A DNA stretch of 36,782 nucleotides from positions 1-36,782 of the forward strand of contig JAUCBJ010004702.1 in assembly GCA_032718475.1 (NCBI GenBank). The letters are read 5' to 3'. The position numbers were made by a program, and so were the translations under genes. Numbering within the stretch: the stretch's first letter is position 1; each line of letters opens with the position of its first letter. This DNA comes from Nemertoderma westbladi (taxonomy: Eukaryota > Xenacoelomorpha > Nemertodermatida > Nemertodermatidae). Positions 18,238 through 26,639 of this stretch are shown here, piece after piece. A model generated the notes under the pieces. It did no database searches. It was given only the letters and a program-made list of their open reading frames with translations, and had not been told where the DNA came from.

Positions 18238-18593
18238 AAATGTTGTCGAACCATCGTATACTGATCTGATTGCTGCCTGAACATACGTGAGCGAGGGACT
18301 GAATCAAAGGCCTTGAAGAAGTCAACAAAGATAACAGCCAGATGCCTGTCTTTCTTTTTTGATAACTCTTCAATTATCCTTATAAGTGCCAAAATGGGCT
18401 CCATGGTCCCACGACCTTTACGGAACCCATTCTGATTTCCACGGAGCAGTCTCTCAATGGGATCCCTGTTGCGATTTAATAGAATTCTATTGTATAGCTT
18501 TGCAGCAATCGAGATCAATGAGTTTCCACGAAAAGAACCATAGAGTGTTAGGTTGCCCTTCTTGGGAACTGGCACCAACTTATTTGTTTTCAT
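18150..18593 (-). pseudogene. RTE-like RT fingers
   Basis: 'LVPVPKKGNLTLYGSFRGNS' followed by LISIAAKLYNRILLNR (about 18575-18465) is the i.PipKKGd...c.nyRgisLlsi..Ki...il block. 'RGNQNGFRKGRGTMEPI' is the e.Q.GFrpgrst.d.i block. 'HLAVIFVDFFKAFDSVPR' (about 18335-18285) is the first catalytic motif with Asp in FVDFFKAFD. After PRSRMF the frame shifts and roughly ten codons seem to be missing before the palm segment; the last part of this open frame is therefore not meaningful. Confidence 0.85.
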
Positions 18594-18638
18594 TTCTTGT
18601 TGTTCGGTACATGTCTACTATGATGGGATAGATGAGCT

Positions 18639-19400
18639 TTAAACACTCAGGTATTTTAAAGACCTCAGGGGAACACCATCTACTCCACTAGCACGATTGG
18701 TCTTAATGCTCTTTGCAGCAGCCTTCACTTCTGCAAAGGAGATATCACCAATGGGAATATCTGGGAGTACAGACTCAGACACTTTTACTTCTATAAAGTT
18801 ATCAGGCAATACCCTGTCATTATTGAGGAGCTTTTCAAAGTGGGCCTTCCAACCATTGAGGCAATCGGCTGGTGATTCAGCCTTAACCTTGGTGGTTGGT
18901 TGGCTTTTTCGACCAGCAAGCAAGTTGATCGATCTCCATGCCTGGGATGATTGCCTGCTGTCGTCAGCATCATTGATGGCATCAACCTGTTGGTTTATTA
19001 GCTCCTGTAAATTAACAGAGTACTGCCAGTTCATGGACCTAGATGCAGCCTTAACTGCATTCTTGGCCGCTGTAGTCTGTTTGAGTCGGGACACTTTCTG
19101 CGCCTTGTAGAGGTCATTTCGGCACTTCTGAAATTTGTTGTCAGTCCAGGGGGCCCGTTTCCTGTTTCGATGGTATACAGGAACTGTTTCTACAGCTGCT
19201 AACTTAACTGCCTCTGTGAAGGCAGTATAGCCCTCACAGTGATCTGCCGCCTCAGAGGCAAGAACCTCATACCTGTTGCTCAGCTGTAGTGTGAAGCTGG
19301 ATCTCATACTTGGCTGATGCAACAGAGAGGACCAGTCATGCCGTGGCAAGGCAGATTTCATTGTTCTGCTAGCACGCAGACTAAGTCTTACCTTGGCCAC
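18639..19400 (-). pseudogene. LINE endonuclease-RT linker and RT start
   Basis: A 253-codon open frame in the same phase as the endonuclease and fingers segments. It has a basic, Ala/Lys-rich linker ('RKRAPWTDNKFQKCRNDLYK'), the LINE block 'SINLLAGRKSQPTTKVKA', 'LNGWKAHFEKLLN' and RT block 0/1 'EVKAAAKSIKTNRASGVDGV' (about 18737-18675). It stops just after, near 'LRSLKYLSV', where the family normally continues in frame to the fingers. Confidence 0.8.
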
Positions 19401-20060
19401 AATAAGGCGGTGATCACTGGAGAAGGGTCGTAGTGTAAACGCATTACAGTCTTGTATAGAGCTCCTTTATTTCCTACGAAACAGGATATGGTCTATCTGG
19501 GACTTGTGACCACTGGGTTCACTATGAGTCCATAGCTTTCCAGTTCGCTTCTTGAACTGGGTTCCAGCCGAAAACAATCCATTTCCAGAGATAAAATCCT
19601 GAAGATGGATGGAATTTCGGTTAACACTATTGCTATAGACCCAGGGCGATGTATGTGATTGATTCAGACTTGCATTAAAGTCTCCCAGGAATGTTAAGAA
19701 TGCATGCTGATCCACTCCATCAGTAGCTGCTTGTAGATTCTGGTAGAAATTTTCCACCTACTCTACAGGGGCAACACAAGTTGAAGAGTAGCACACAATC
19801 AGAAACACCTTAGGAAACTTCTTAACCAGTCTTCCAGAACATGAGAAGTGGTAACGGATGATGCTGTTTGAGATTTGGTCTATTTTGTCCAATGCTGCAT
19901 GTGCAGTTGGATTCATCAATAGACCAATTCCACCATTGCCACTATCATCGGCAGAAAGGGAGGGCGAGTCGCCAACCGCCCCCCATGTCCTTAATCAGAA
20001 CCTCATCAGTCTGTCCAGTCTGCATTCGGTGCTCTTGAACACCCACTGCCCTAAGAAAAA
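19401..20060 (-). pseudogene. APE-type endonuclease of the LINE
   Basis: The endonuclease nicks target DNA to prime reverse transcription. Blocks in order: 'VGVQEHRMQ' (about 20048-20020), with the catalytic Glu in QEHR; 'GNGGIGLLMN' (19940-19911); 'FLTFLGDFNASLNQS' (about 19705-19660), the GDFNa motif; 'HKSQIDHILFRRK' (about 19510-19467), the iDhil motif; and 'SDHRLIVAKV' (about 19420-19391), the SDH motif. Stops occur near 19960, 19756 and 19464. All canonical residues are visible, so the element decayed by scattered mutation rather than loss of the domain. Confidence 0.8.
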
Positions 20061-20668
20061 GCTTATTAAGCCAAGGCAGCAGCTCACCTTGTCGCATTGG
20101 GGACCCGAGTGTTATGGTGTTTACTAAGGGCTAGTCTAGTGACTTGCCTCAGATTCACCAATGGCTTTGTTGGTCGGGGTGGAACATGAGAGTAGCCTCC
20201 AACTCCAGAATCCCTCTCCCCCTCACAATCTGGCCTCCCTGGTGACCCAGGGTTTGGGCCAGATAGGTCATCAGGAAAGGGACTCAAAGAATTGTTTGCC
20301 GCTCTCTCTCTCCAGTAGGGGGTGAGACAGGCAGCCGGTCAGGAGATAACTGACGCCTGTGAGGCCGATTGTGTCCAGTCATTCCACTGGCCTCTAGTGG
20401 CTGGACCTCCGCATTACTAATGTAATCCATAGTGGGGGTTGGGGGGTGATTTTTTGCCGAGTCAGCTCTCGGGGCAAATACCACACCCTAGTTTTCCATT
20501 CCACAGGGTGGGTGTCGCAGTTGAGTCAGATATGAGGCCCATCACCCATATCTACTCTGGCGCAAATGACCCACCATTGGCTGTGCAGCTCATCTGCTGG
20601 GTCATGCCCTGTACCCCTGCTGCCAGGTGCAGGTCGCAGTCAGTAGCCAGTAGTCTAAGTAGTCAGTA
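20061..20668 (-). other. LINE 5' region, possible short leader frame
   Basis: GC-rich minus-strand sequence ahead of the endonuclease. Two adjoining open pieces (20484-20284 and 20287-20084) are rich in Pro, Arg and Ser (for example 'NRPHRRQLSPDRLP'). They might be a short basic N-terminal extension or an untranslated leader. No ORF1-type RRM or coiled coil is visible. Confidence 0.45.
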
Positions 20669-21060
20669 GCTTTTTTTTCTTACAGTAATCAAGTTTTTCG
20701 ACTTGCTAAATAAACTATCTGACTTCTTAACGAACATCAATATACATTATGTTAGTTTAATTTGTGCAATAATATTTGTGTCTGAAATGGAATATTTTAA
20801 ATTCAATCGTAAGTTTAATGAAAAAATAAGGAATTGTATTAAAAGTTATCAATTTATAAATGATTATGGCTTTATATACTGCATACACAACTCTAGCAAT
20901 GCAGACAATACATAATGTTTTAAAAATATAAAAAATACCAGAAAAAATGGATCAAGTAAAATAGGCTTTTTAGTTTTCATTTGTATCGTTCTTATGTATT
21001 AGACACAGTTTTAATGAGAAATGTCTCTCTAATAAGCCAAAATAGCAGTTTATCATTCCT
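20669..21060. other. no gene seen
   Basis: AT-rich spacer beginning right after the 5' end of the LINE. The 70-codon frame at 20703-20915 shows no recognisable motif. Confidence 0.5.
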
Positions 21061-21159
21061 GTAGTTACAAGGGAGGTCCCCAGCCTGCAATGGATTGAAA
21101 AATGGTTTTGTTGTGTGTGGCTTTATCATGGCCTTCACTGCATCAAGTTCATGTCCCGT

Positions 21160-21386
21160 TCATAAACCCAGGTTCAATGTCGGCAAGAAAAAACCTTCTA
21201 ATCCCGAGTCACTTTCTTCTTTCACGGTGCTTGGTGCGATTAGTCTGTCTGCCTGGCGAGATACTTTCTCCTTCACTGGACTGGTGGGCTTGAGTTCATG
21301 ATGTAGAGTCTCACGCAATGGTCGGAACGCGCGACTGGCCATCGTATAGTATGTCACTGCAATTCCTGCTGAACCGGCATTTTCTG
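21160..21386 (-). CDS. candidate terminal coding exon, unidentified
   Basis: On the minus strand a pyrimidine-rich tract (tttttttctgtcattattac) ends in cccag at 21392-21387, an excellent 3' splice site. The frame then runs about 75 codons to a stop at 21160. The predicted peptide is soluble and charged ('LHHELKPTSPVKEKVSRQAD', 'STVKEESDSGLEGFF'), with composition unlike the surrounding AT-rich DNA. An ATG at 21357 lies inside, but exon use is more plausible than an independent gene. No family is recognised. An attaaa signal lies about 130 bp downstream. It could also be part of an unrecognised mobile element. Confidence 0.35.
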
Positions 21387-21392
21387 CTGGGG

Positions 21393-22204
21393 TAATAATG
21401 ACAGAAAAAAAGTATAAATAACTGGTCCTCGATAATTGGTCCTGCAGGCTGCAGCGTCGGAGACATATGACTTTGGGTTCACTAGCAATACTTTGGCCTA
21501 TAGGGGCAGTTGGTCATACCCTATAGGGTATTTTGTAGCATACTATTAGTCTTTGGGGTGCGGTTGGATGTATCACTATTTGTAGTATTGCTATTAATAA
21601 TATTATAACAATTTAAAAAGTCAGCATAAATAGTAAATCCATAAGCGTTTAGGCAATTCAATTAGTACAGCATTATAGTCTATTACAAATTTATTAACAG
21701 CATCAATGCCAATGCCAACCATACAAATACCTGGTCTAGCGTTGTACCATGAGCACCACTAACAAAAGTATACGAAGCTAGGCGGCATCTTGTTCAATTA
21801 ACATCAGATAGTTTAGTGTAAATATTTCTACCAATAATACCGGCTTTAAAATCACCAGCAGTGCAGCAAGGCCCCTCTCAATTCACTTATACCTTTAAGT
21901 TTCTACATAGTCTTCATCATCTTCAGCAAGTCTTGATTATCGATCATAATATTATGATAGATATTATAAATTTATATATTTAGCCTCAATAAATATTTTC
22001 TATCAGTTATAAATGGCCACATAATGCGAATCATTTCCAGAAGTTAATGTTTGCAGAAGCGGTGCAATTTTCTTACTCTACAGAAACATTTAAACATTAT
22101 TTTCACTAGCATCAAATTACCTGGTGGTCTTGTATTCGTTTCTATAAATAATTGGTAGATTCCTATTCGCGTTGTCGAATTAAACATTTTGGAAATAAAC
22201 ATTT
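21393..22204. other. no gene seen
   Basis: Intron-like or intergenic AT-rich DNA upstream (minus-strand sense) of the candidate exon. There is no coding signal and no clear repeat. The LTR-like or SINE-like words I looked for are absent. Confidence 0.45.
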
Positions 22205-24130
22205 ATTATTACAATTAGTTATTACTGCAGTAGCAAATATGTATTACTGCAGTAACAATTATTTATTACTGCAGAAACAATTATTTATTACTGCAGTAAC
22301 AATTATTTATTACTGCAGTAACAATTATTTATTACTGCAGAAACAATTATTTATTACTGCAGTAACAATTAATTATTACTGCAGTAACAATTATTTATTA
22401 CTGCAGAAACAATTATTTATTACTGCAGAAACAATTATTTATTACTGCAGAAACAATTATTTATTACTGCAGAAACAATTATTTATTACTGCAGTAACAA
22501 TTATTTATTACTCTAGTAGCAATTATTTATTACTGCAGTAACAATTATTTATTACTGCAGTAACAATTATTTATTACTGCAGTAACAATTATTTATTACT
22601 GCAGTAACAATTATTTATTACTGCAGTAACAATTATTTATTACTGCAGTAACAATTATTTATTACTGCAGTAACAATTATTTATTACTGCAGTAACAATT
22701 ATTTATTACTGCAGTAACAATTATTTATTACTGCAGTAGCAATTATTTATTACTCCAGTAGCAATTATTTATTACTCCAGTAGCAATTATTTATTACTGC
22801 AGAAACAATTATTTATTACTCCAGTAGCAATTATTTATTACTGCAGTAACAATTATTTATTACTGCAGTAACAATTATTTATTACTGCAGTAACAATTAT
22901 TTATTACTGCAGTAACAATTATTTATTACTGCAGTAACAATTATTTATTACTGCAGTAACAATTATTTATTACTGCAGAAACAATTATTTATTACTGCAG
23001 TAACAATTATTTATTACTGCAGAAACAATTATTTATTACTGCAGTAACAATTATTTATTACTGCAGTAACAATTATTTATTACTGCAGTAACAATTAATT
23101 ATTACTGCAGTAACAATTATTTATTATTGCAGTAACAATTATTTATTACTGCAGTAGCAATTATTTATTACTGCAGAAACAATTATTTATTACTGCAGTA
23201 GCAATTATTTATTACTGCAGTAGCAATTATTTATTACTGCAGTAGCAATTATTTATTACTGCAGAAACAATTATTTATTACTGCAGTAACAATTATTTAT
23301 TACTGCAGTAGCAATTATTTATTACTGCAGTAGCAATTATTTATTACTGCAGTAGCAATTATTTATTACTGCAGAAACAATTATTTATTACTGCAGTAAC
23401 AATTAATTATTACTGCTGTAACAATTATTTATTACTGCAGTAACAATTATTTATTACTGCAGTAACAATTATTTATTACTGCAGTAACAATTATTTATTA
23501 CTGCAGTAACAATTATTTATTACTGCAGTAACAATTATTTATTACTGCAGTAACAATTATTTATTACTGCAGTAACAATTAATTATTACTGCTGTAACAA
23601 TTATTTATTACTGCAGTAACAATTATTTATTACTGCAGTAACAATTATTTATTACTGCAGTAACAATTATTTATTACTGCAGTAACAATTATTTATTACT
23701 GCAGTAACAATTATTTATTACTGCAGTAACAATTAATTATTACTGCAGCAACAATTATTTATTACTGCAAAAACAATTATTTATTACTGCAGTAGCAATT
23801 ATTTATTACTGCAGTAACAATTATTTATTACTGCAGTAACAATTATTTATTACTGCAGTAACAATTATTTATTACTGCAGTAACAATTAATTATTACTGC
23901 AGTAACAATTATTTATTACTGCAAAAACAATTATTCATTACTGCAGTAGCAATTATTTATTACTGCAGTAGCAATTATTTATTACTGCAGTAACAATTAT
24001 TTATTACTGCAGTAAAAATTATTTATTACTGCAGTAACAATTATTTATTACTGCAGTAACAATTAATTATTACTGCAGTAACAATTATTTATTACTGCAG
24101 TAACAATTATTTATTACTGCAGTAACAAAT
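22205..24130. repeat. 22-bp palindromic satellite array, ~87 copies
   Basis: Tandem copies of a 22-bp unit, gcagtaacaattatttatt followed by act, each holding the 12-bp palindrome ttactgcagtaa. Variant units carry cagaaac, cagtagc, ctccag or aattaatta. The variants are arranged non-randomly: ctccagtagc copies cluster at 22740-22830, and the rare ctgctgtaac unit occurs at 23415 and 23591, exactly 176 bp (8 units) apart with matching neighbours. The array begins and ends at a caaatatg word (about 22235 and 24126). Confidence 0.95.
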
Positions 24131-24133
24131 ATG

Positions 24134-24405
24134 GAGGCATTTTTATTGTTTCAGAGAGGTTTTTATTCATTTATATTGTGACCCTTCAGAGCCGCCATAT
24201 AAGATATGTAGCTAACAGGGTACTTGGGCCTATACGACTTAAAACATATTATTATTATAGTCATGTAATGTTTCAGAATGAATATATTTGTGAAAAGTTA
24301 AATAATTGCAGTGCTTTTTAATATATAGGACTTTTAAATGAATTTATGAAAATAAACTATTCGAATGGCTGCAAATTAATTTACACTAAATATTATCGTC
24401 TCGAA
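24134..24405 (-). other. probable 3' UTR of the 24.4-kb exon
   Basis: AT-rich sequence downstream of the stop codon at 24406. Canonical AATAAA polyadenylation signals on the minus strand lie at about 24160 and 24140 (tttatt on +), directly at the edge of the 22-bp satellite. If used, the transcript would end at or inside the satellite. Confidence 0.4.
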
Positions 24406-24706
24406 TTATTTCCTTCTAGTTTCTTTTTTTAATCCCTGTTTCCCGCCTTTGCTATCATCTTGTTCTTTGCGACCCTTGCTGGGTGATTCATCTCTACCCC
24501 TCCCTCCGGCAGGTTTACGCTTTGGAGATTCGTCTTTCCGTTTCGCGTCTCCACCGCCAGCTGGCTTCCGTGTTGGAGAAACTTCCCTATTTGCTATCAT
24601 TTCCCCTAGAATTTCGTTTTTCGCCATCGACATGCGTTGGTGGTCCTGCAAGCGGCCTTGTCGTCTAAGCTGGGTGAGATGCAATCCTCGTTGTTCTTTC
24701 ATCTGA
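24406..24706 (-). CDS. candidate terminal exon of a host gene, basic low-complexity C terminus
   Basis: The minus-strand sequence ends an intron-like tract with ttaattattataatttttatag at 24707, followed by about 100 codons to a stop at 24406-24408. It starts with a helical segment ('MKEQRGLHLTQLRRQGRLQD', 'MSMAKNEILGEMIANRE'). It then turns into a Lys/Gly/Pro/Ser-rich tail with three imperfect repeats of the type SPtrKPAGGG, SPkRKPAGGR and SPSKGRKEQ, ending QGLKKETRRK. The tail is of the nuclear or nucleic-acid-binding or intrinsically disordered kind. The ATG at 24732 lies in the putative intron, so I prefer a terminal exon. Codon composition is clearly unlike the flanking AT-rich DNA. I do not recognise the protein. 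Confidence 0.5.
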
Positions 24707-24732
24707 CTATAAAAATTATAATAATTAAACAA

Positions 24733-25255
24733 AAAACAATAAATACCATGTTGTTTGTTACGTCAGTGCATCTGTTTACATCTCGATTAAACACAAACAA
24801 ACACATAATACCGTACCATGAGGTAACTCATCTTTATACCTCGATCAGTAGTTGGCTGGACAAGACAGTTTACCAAGTAGAAGTTAAATTAGTTTTGATT
24901 ATATTGTTATTATTATTTATTATTCTGCATAATTATGTATTGTAATTTCGCAATTTGTAATCCAACATTGATGGATTTCAATGAATCTTGCTTCACTGCT
25001 GCAGTGGGACCTGTAATAAATAAACTCGAAGCCAGATTTGATTTAAACATTCGCGCAGCACAAACACATTCACAAACTTAATAAATTTATTACAGATGCG
25101 TAAATACAAATAATTATAATAGTAAACTCATTAACTTATTATATTAGTGTCATTTATCTATGGATGTGGATCCAACGTCTACAAAATAAATCATAACATT
25201 GTTGTGAATTATCTAAGATCTGGAACTCGCACACCCTTATTACAATAGCTAATAA
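24733..25255. other. intron-like or intergenic AT-rich DNA
   Basis: No coding segment, repeat or element is recognised. If the exon at 24406-24706 is real, this is its upstream intron. Confidence 0.45.
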
Positions 25256-25256
25256 T

Positions 25257-25424
25257 GGTGAAATAAACCGAAATACTGAGTGAAATGCGCAGAAATATTG
25301 AACGAAATAAACAGAAACATTGAGTGAAATAAACAGAAACATTGAGTGAAATAAACAGAAACATTGAGTGAAATAAACAAAAACATTGAGTGAAATAAAC
25401 AGAAATATTGAGTGAAATAAACAT
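25257..25424. repeat. 22-bp tandem repeat (gaaataaacagaaacattgagt)
   Basis: About seven copies of a 22-bp unit, the outer ones diverged. The minus-strand hydrophobic frames over it (SLNVSVYFTQCF-like) arise from the repeat. Confidence 0.9.
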
Positions 25425-25483
25425 AATATTTCTAGATTAATGGTATAATTCAAATGGGGTAAAACAGCAGAGATCACAATAAA

Positions 25484-26010
25484 ACTCCCCACTATCACCA
25501 ACCAGTTACGAACTCAAACTAACTCCCCACTATCACCAACCTTTCACGAACTCAAACTAACTCCCCACTATCACCAACCAGTCACGAACTCAAACTAACT
25601 CCCCACTATCAGCAACCAGTCACGAACTCAAACTAACTCCCCACTATCACCCAGTCACGAACTCAAACTAACTCCCCACTATCAGCAACCAGTCACGAAC
25701 TCAAACTAACTCCCCACTATCACCCAGTCACGAACTCAAACTAACTCCCCACTATCAGCAACCAGTCACGAACTCAAACTAACTCCTCACTATCACCCAG
25801 TCACGAACTCAAACTAACTCCCCACTATCACCAACCAGTCACGAACTCAAACTAACTCCCCGCTATTACCAACCAGTCACGAACTCAAACTAACTCCCCA
25901 CTATCACCAACCAGTCACGAACTCAAACTAACTTCCCACTATCACCAAGCAGTGACTCCCCACTAACAACTCTCCACTATCACCCGACTATCACCAACCA
26001 GTCACGAATT
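25484..26010. repeat. 38/35-bp minisatellite
   Basis: About 13-14 copies of a unit running from ccccactatcaccaaccagt to cacgaactcaaactaact (38 bp). A shorter variant lacks three bases, giving cacccagtc (35 bp). In the middle of the array 38- and 35-bp forms alternate (about 25600-25800). The right end is scrambled and truncated. Confidence 0.95.
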
Positions 26011-26480
26011 CATTAGAATATTGCACATTTATGGTTGAGGAGTGTGGCGGTTCATAATGACACGTTCGGATGACCAACGTATGTAGGCGTGTGCGTGGGT
26101 TATTTATTAGCGCGATTAATATATTTATTAATAATTGTATAGGGTAATCATTGCTTTCATGAGCCCCCAGAACAACCGTAGGTGGGTGGGTAATTGGGTA
26201 TATATACGTATTATACGCAGCCTGGAGACAACAACACTGGCCAGAAATGATTACCCTCTTGGATTAATAAATAAATTAATCGCAAACATAAAGCTCCCAC
26301 TCAGACACCCACAAGTAGTCTCTGTATCTCCATACAACATAATATTCAACCACTTATATTGCAACATTTCATGACAGAGAATAATATTAAAACAAGTTAA
26401 ACAAGCCATTACCAATTCACATTTCACCCACAAACACCGCAGGTGTGTCATCTAAGATTATTATATAGGTGTTGTTGCGG
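26011..26480. other. spacer with a small inverted-repeat element
   Basis: No gene is seen. A 117-bp segment (26141-26257) has perfect 12-bp inverted ends, agggtaatcatt and aatgattaccct, and could be a MITE. The open frames at 26135-26374 and 26251-26451 overlap on opposite strands and have no recognisable motif. Confidence 0.5.
26141..26257. repeat. 117-bp segment with 12-bp terminal inverted repeats
   Basis: Perfect 12-bp inverted repeats at 26141-26152 and 26246-26257. The interior contains ggtgggtgggtaattgggta and tatatatacgtattatacg. No clear target-site duplication. Confidence 0.5.
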
Positions 26481-26500
26481 TACGGGTACTTTTTTGGCAT

Positions 26501-26636
26501 AGTAGCTGTAACGTGACTTTGAATGTCGCTGAACAGTACGTCTACTCGTAAAAGTTGCTTTACGGCTACTATCGCGTTACAAATACTCTCTTGTGTTGTT
26601 TTACTTAAGAGACTCACTAAAACTTAGAGTCTCTTA
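26501..26636. repeat. left edge of the 21-bp satellite with inverted monomer and hairpin
   Basis: A lone direct monomer piece (agtagctgtaacgtgac) lies at 26501-26517. A monomer piece in the opposite orientation lies at 26561-26580 (tacggctactatcgcgttac). A 10-bp stem with an 11-nt loop sits at 26606-26615 / 26627-26636 (taagagactc / gagtctctta). The regular array starts four bases later. Confidence 0.75.
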
Positions 26637-26639
26637 GTA

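Larger units (their letters stand above)
17200..20668 (-). mobile_element. RTE-like non-LTR retrotransposon (LINE), near full length
   Basis: About 3.47 kb on the minus strand, encoding an APE-type endonuclease followed by reverse transcriptase and no separate ORF1, the layout of the RTE superfamily. The 3' end is a short (tag)n tract (17216-17200 on -) instead of poly-A, which is also typical of RTE elements. Base composition is clearly less AT-rich than the surroundings. Nonsense changes and frameshifts make it dead. The 5' limit is set by the drop in GC content near 20668, and target-site duplications were not found. Confidence 0.8.

Noticed and set aside
18697-19110. 137-codon plus-strand open frame
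   Set aside because: Antisense shadow of the LINE linker/RT region.
22152-22541. 129-codon open frame over the 22-bp array
   Set aside because: The frame is a by-product of the repeat (66-bp reading cycle) and ends at the first aberrant unit.
24449-24945. Plus-strand open frames opposite the candidate terminal exon
   Set aside because: The minus-strand frame has the splice acceptor, the repeated basic tail and downstream polyadenylation signals; the plus frames are its shadows.
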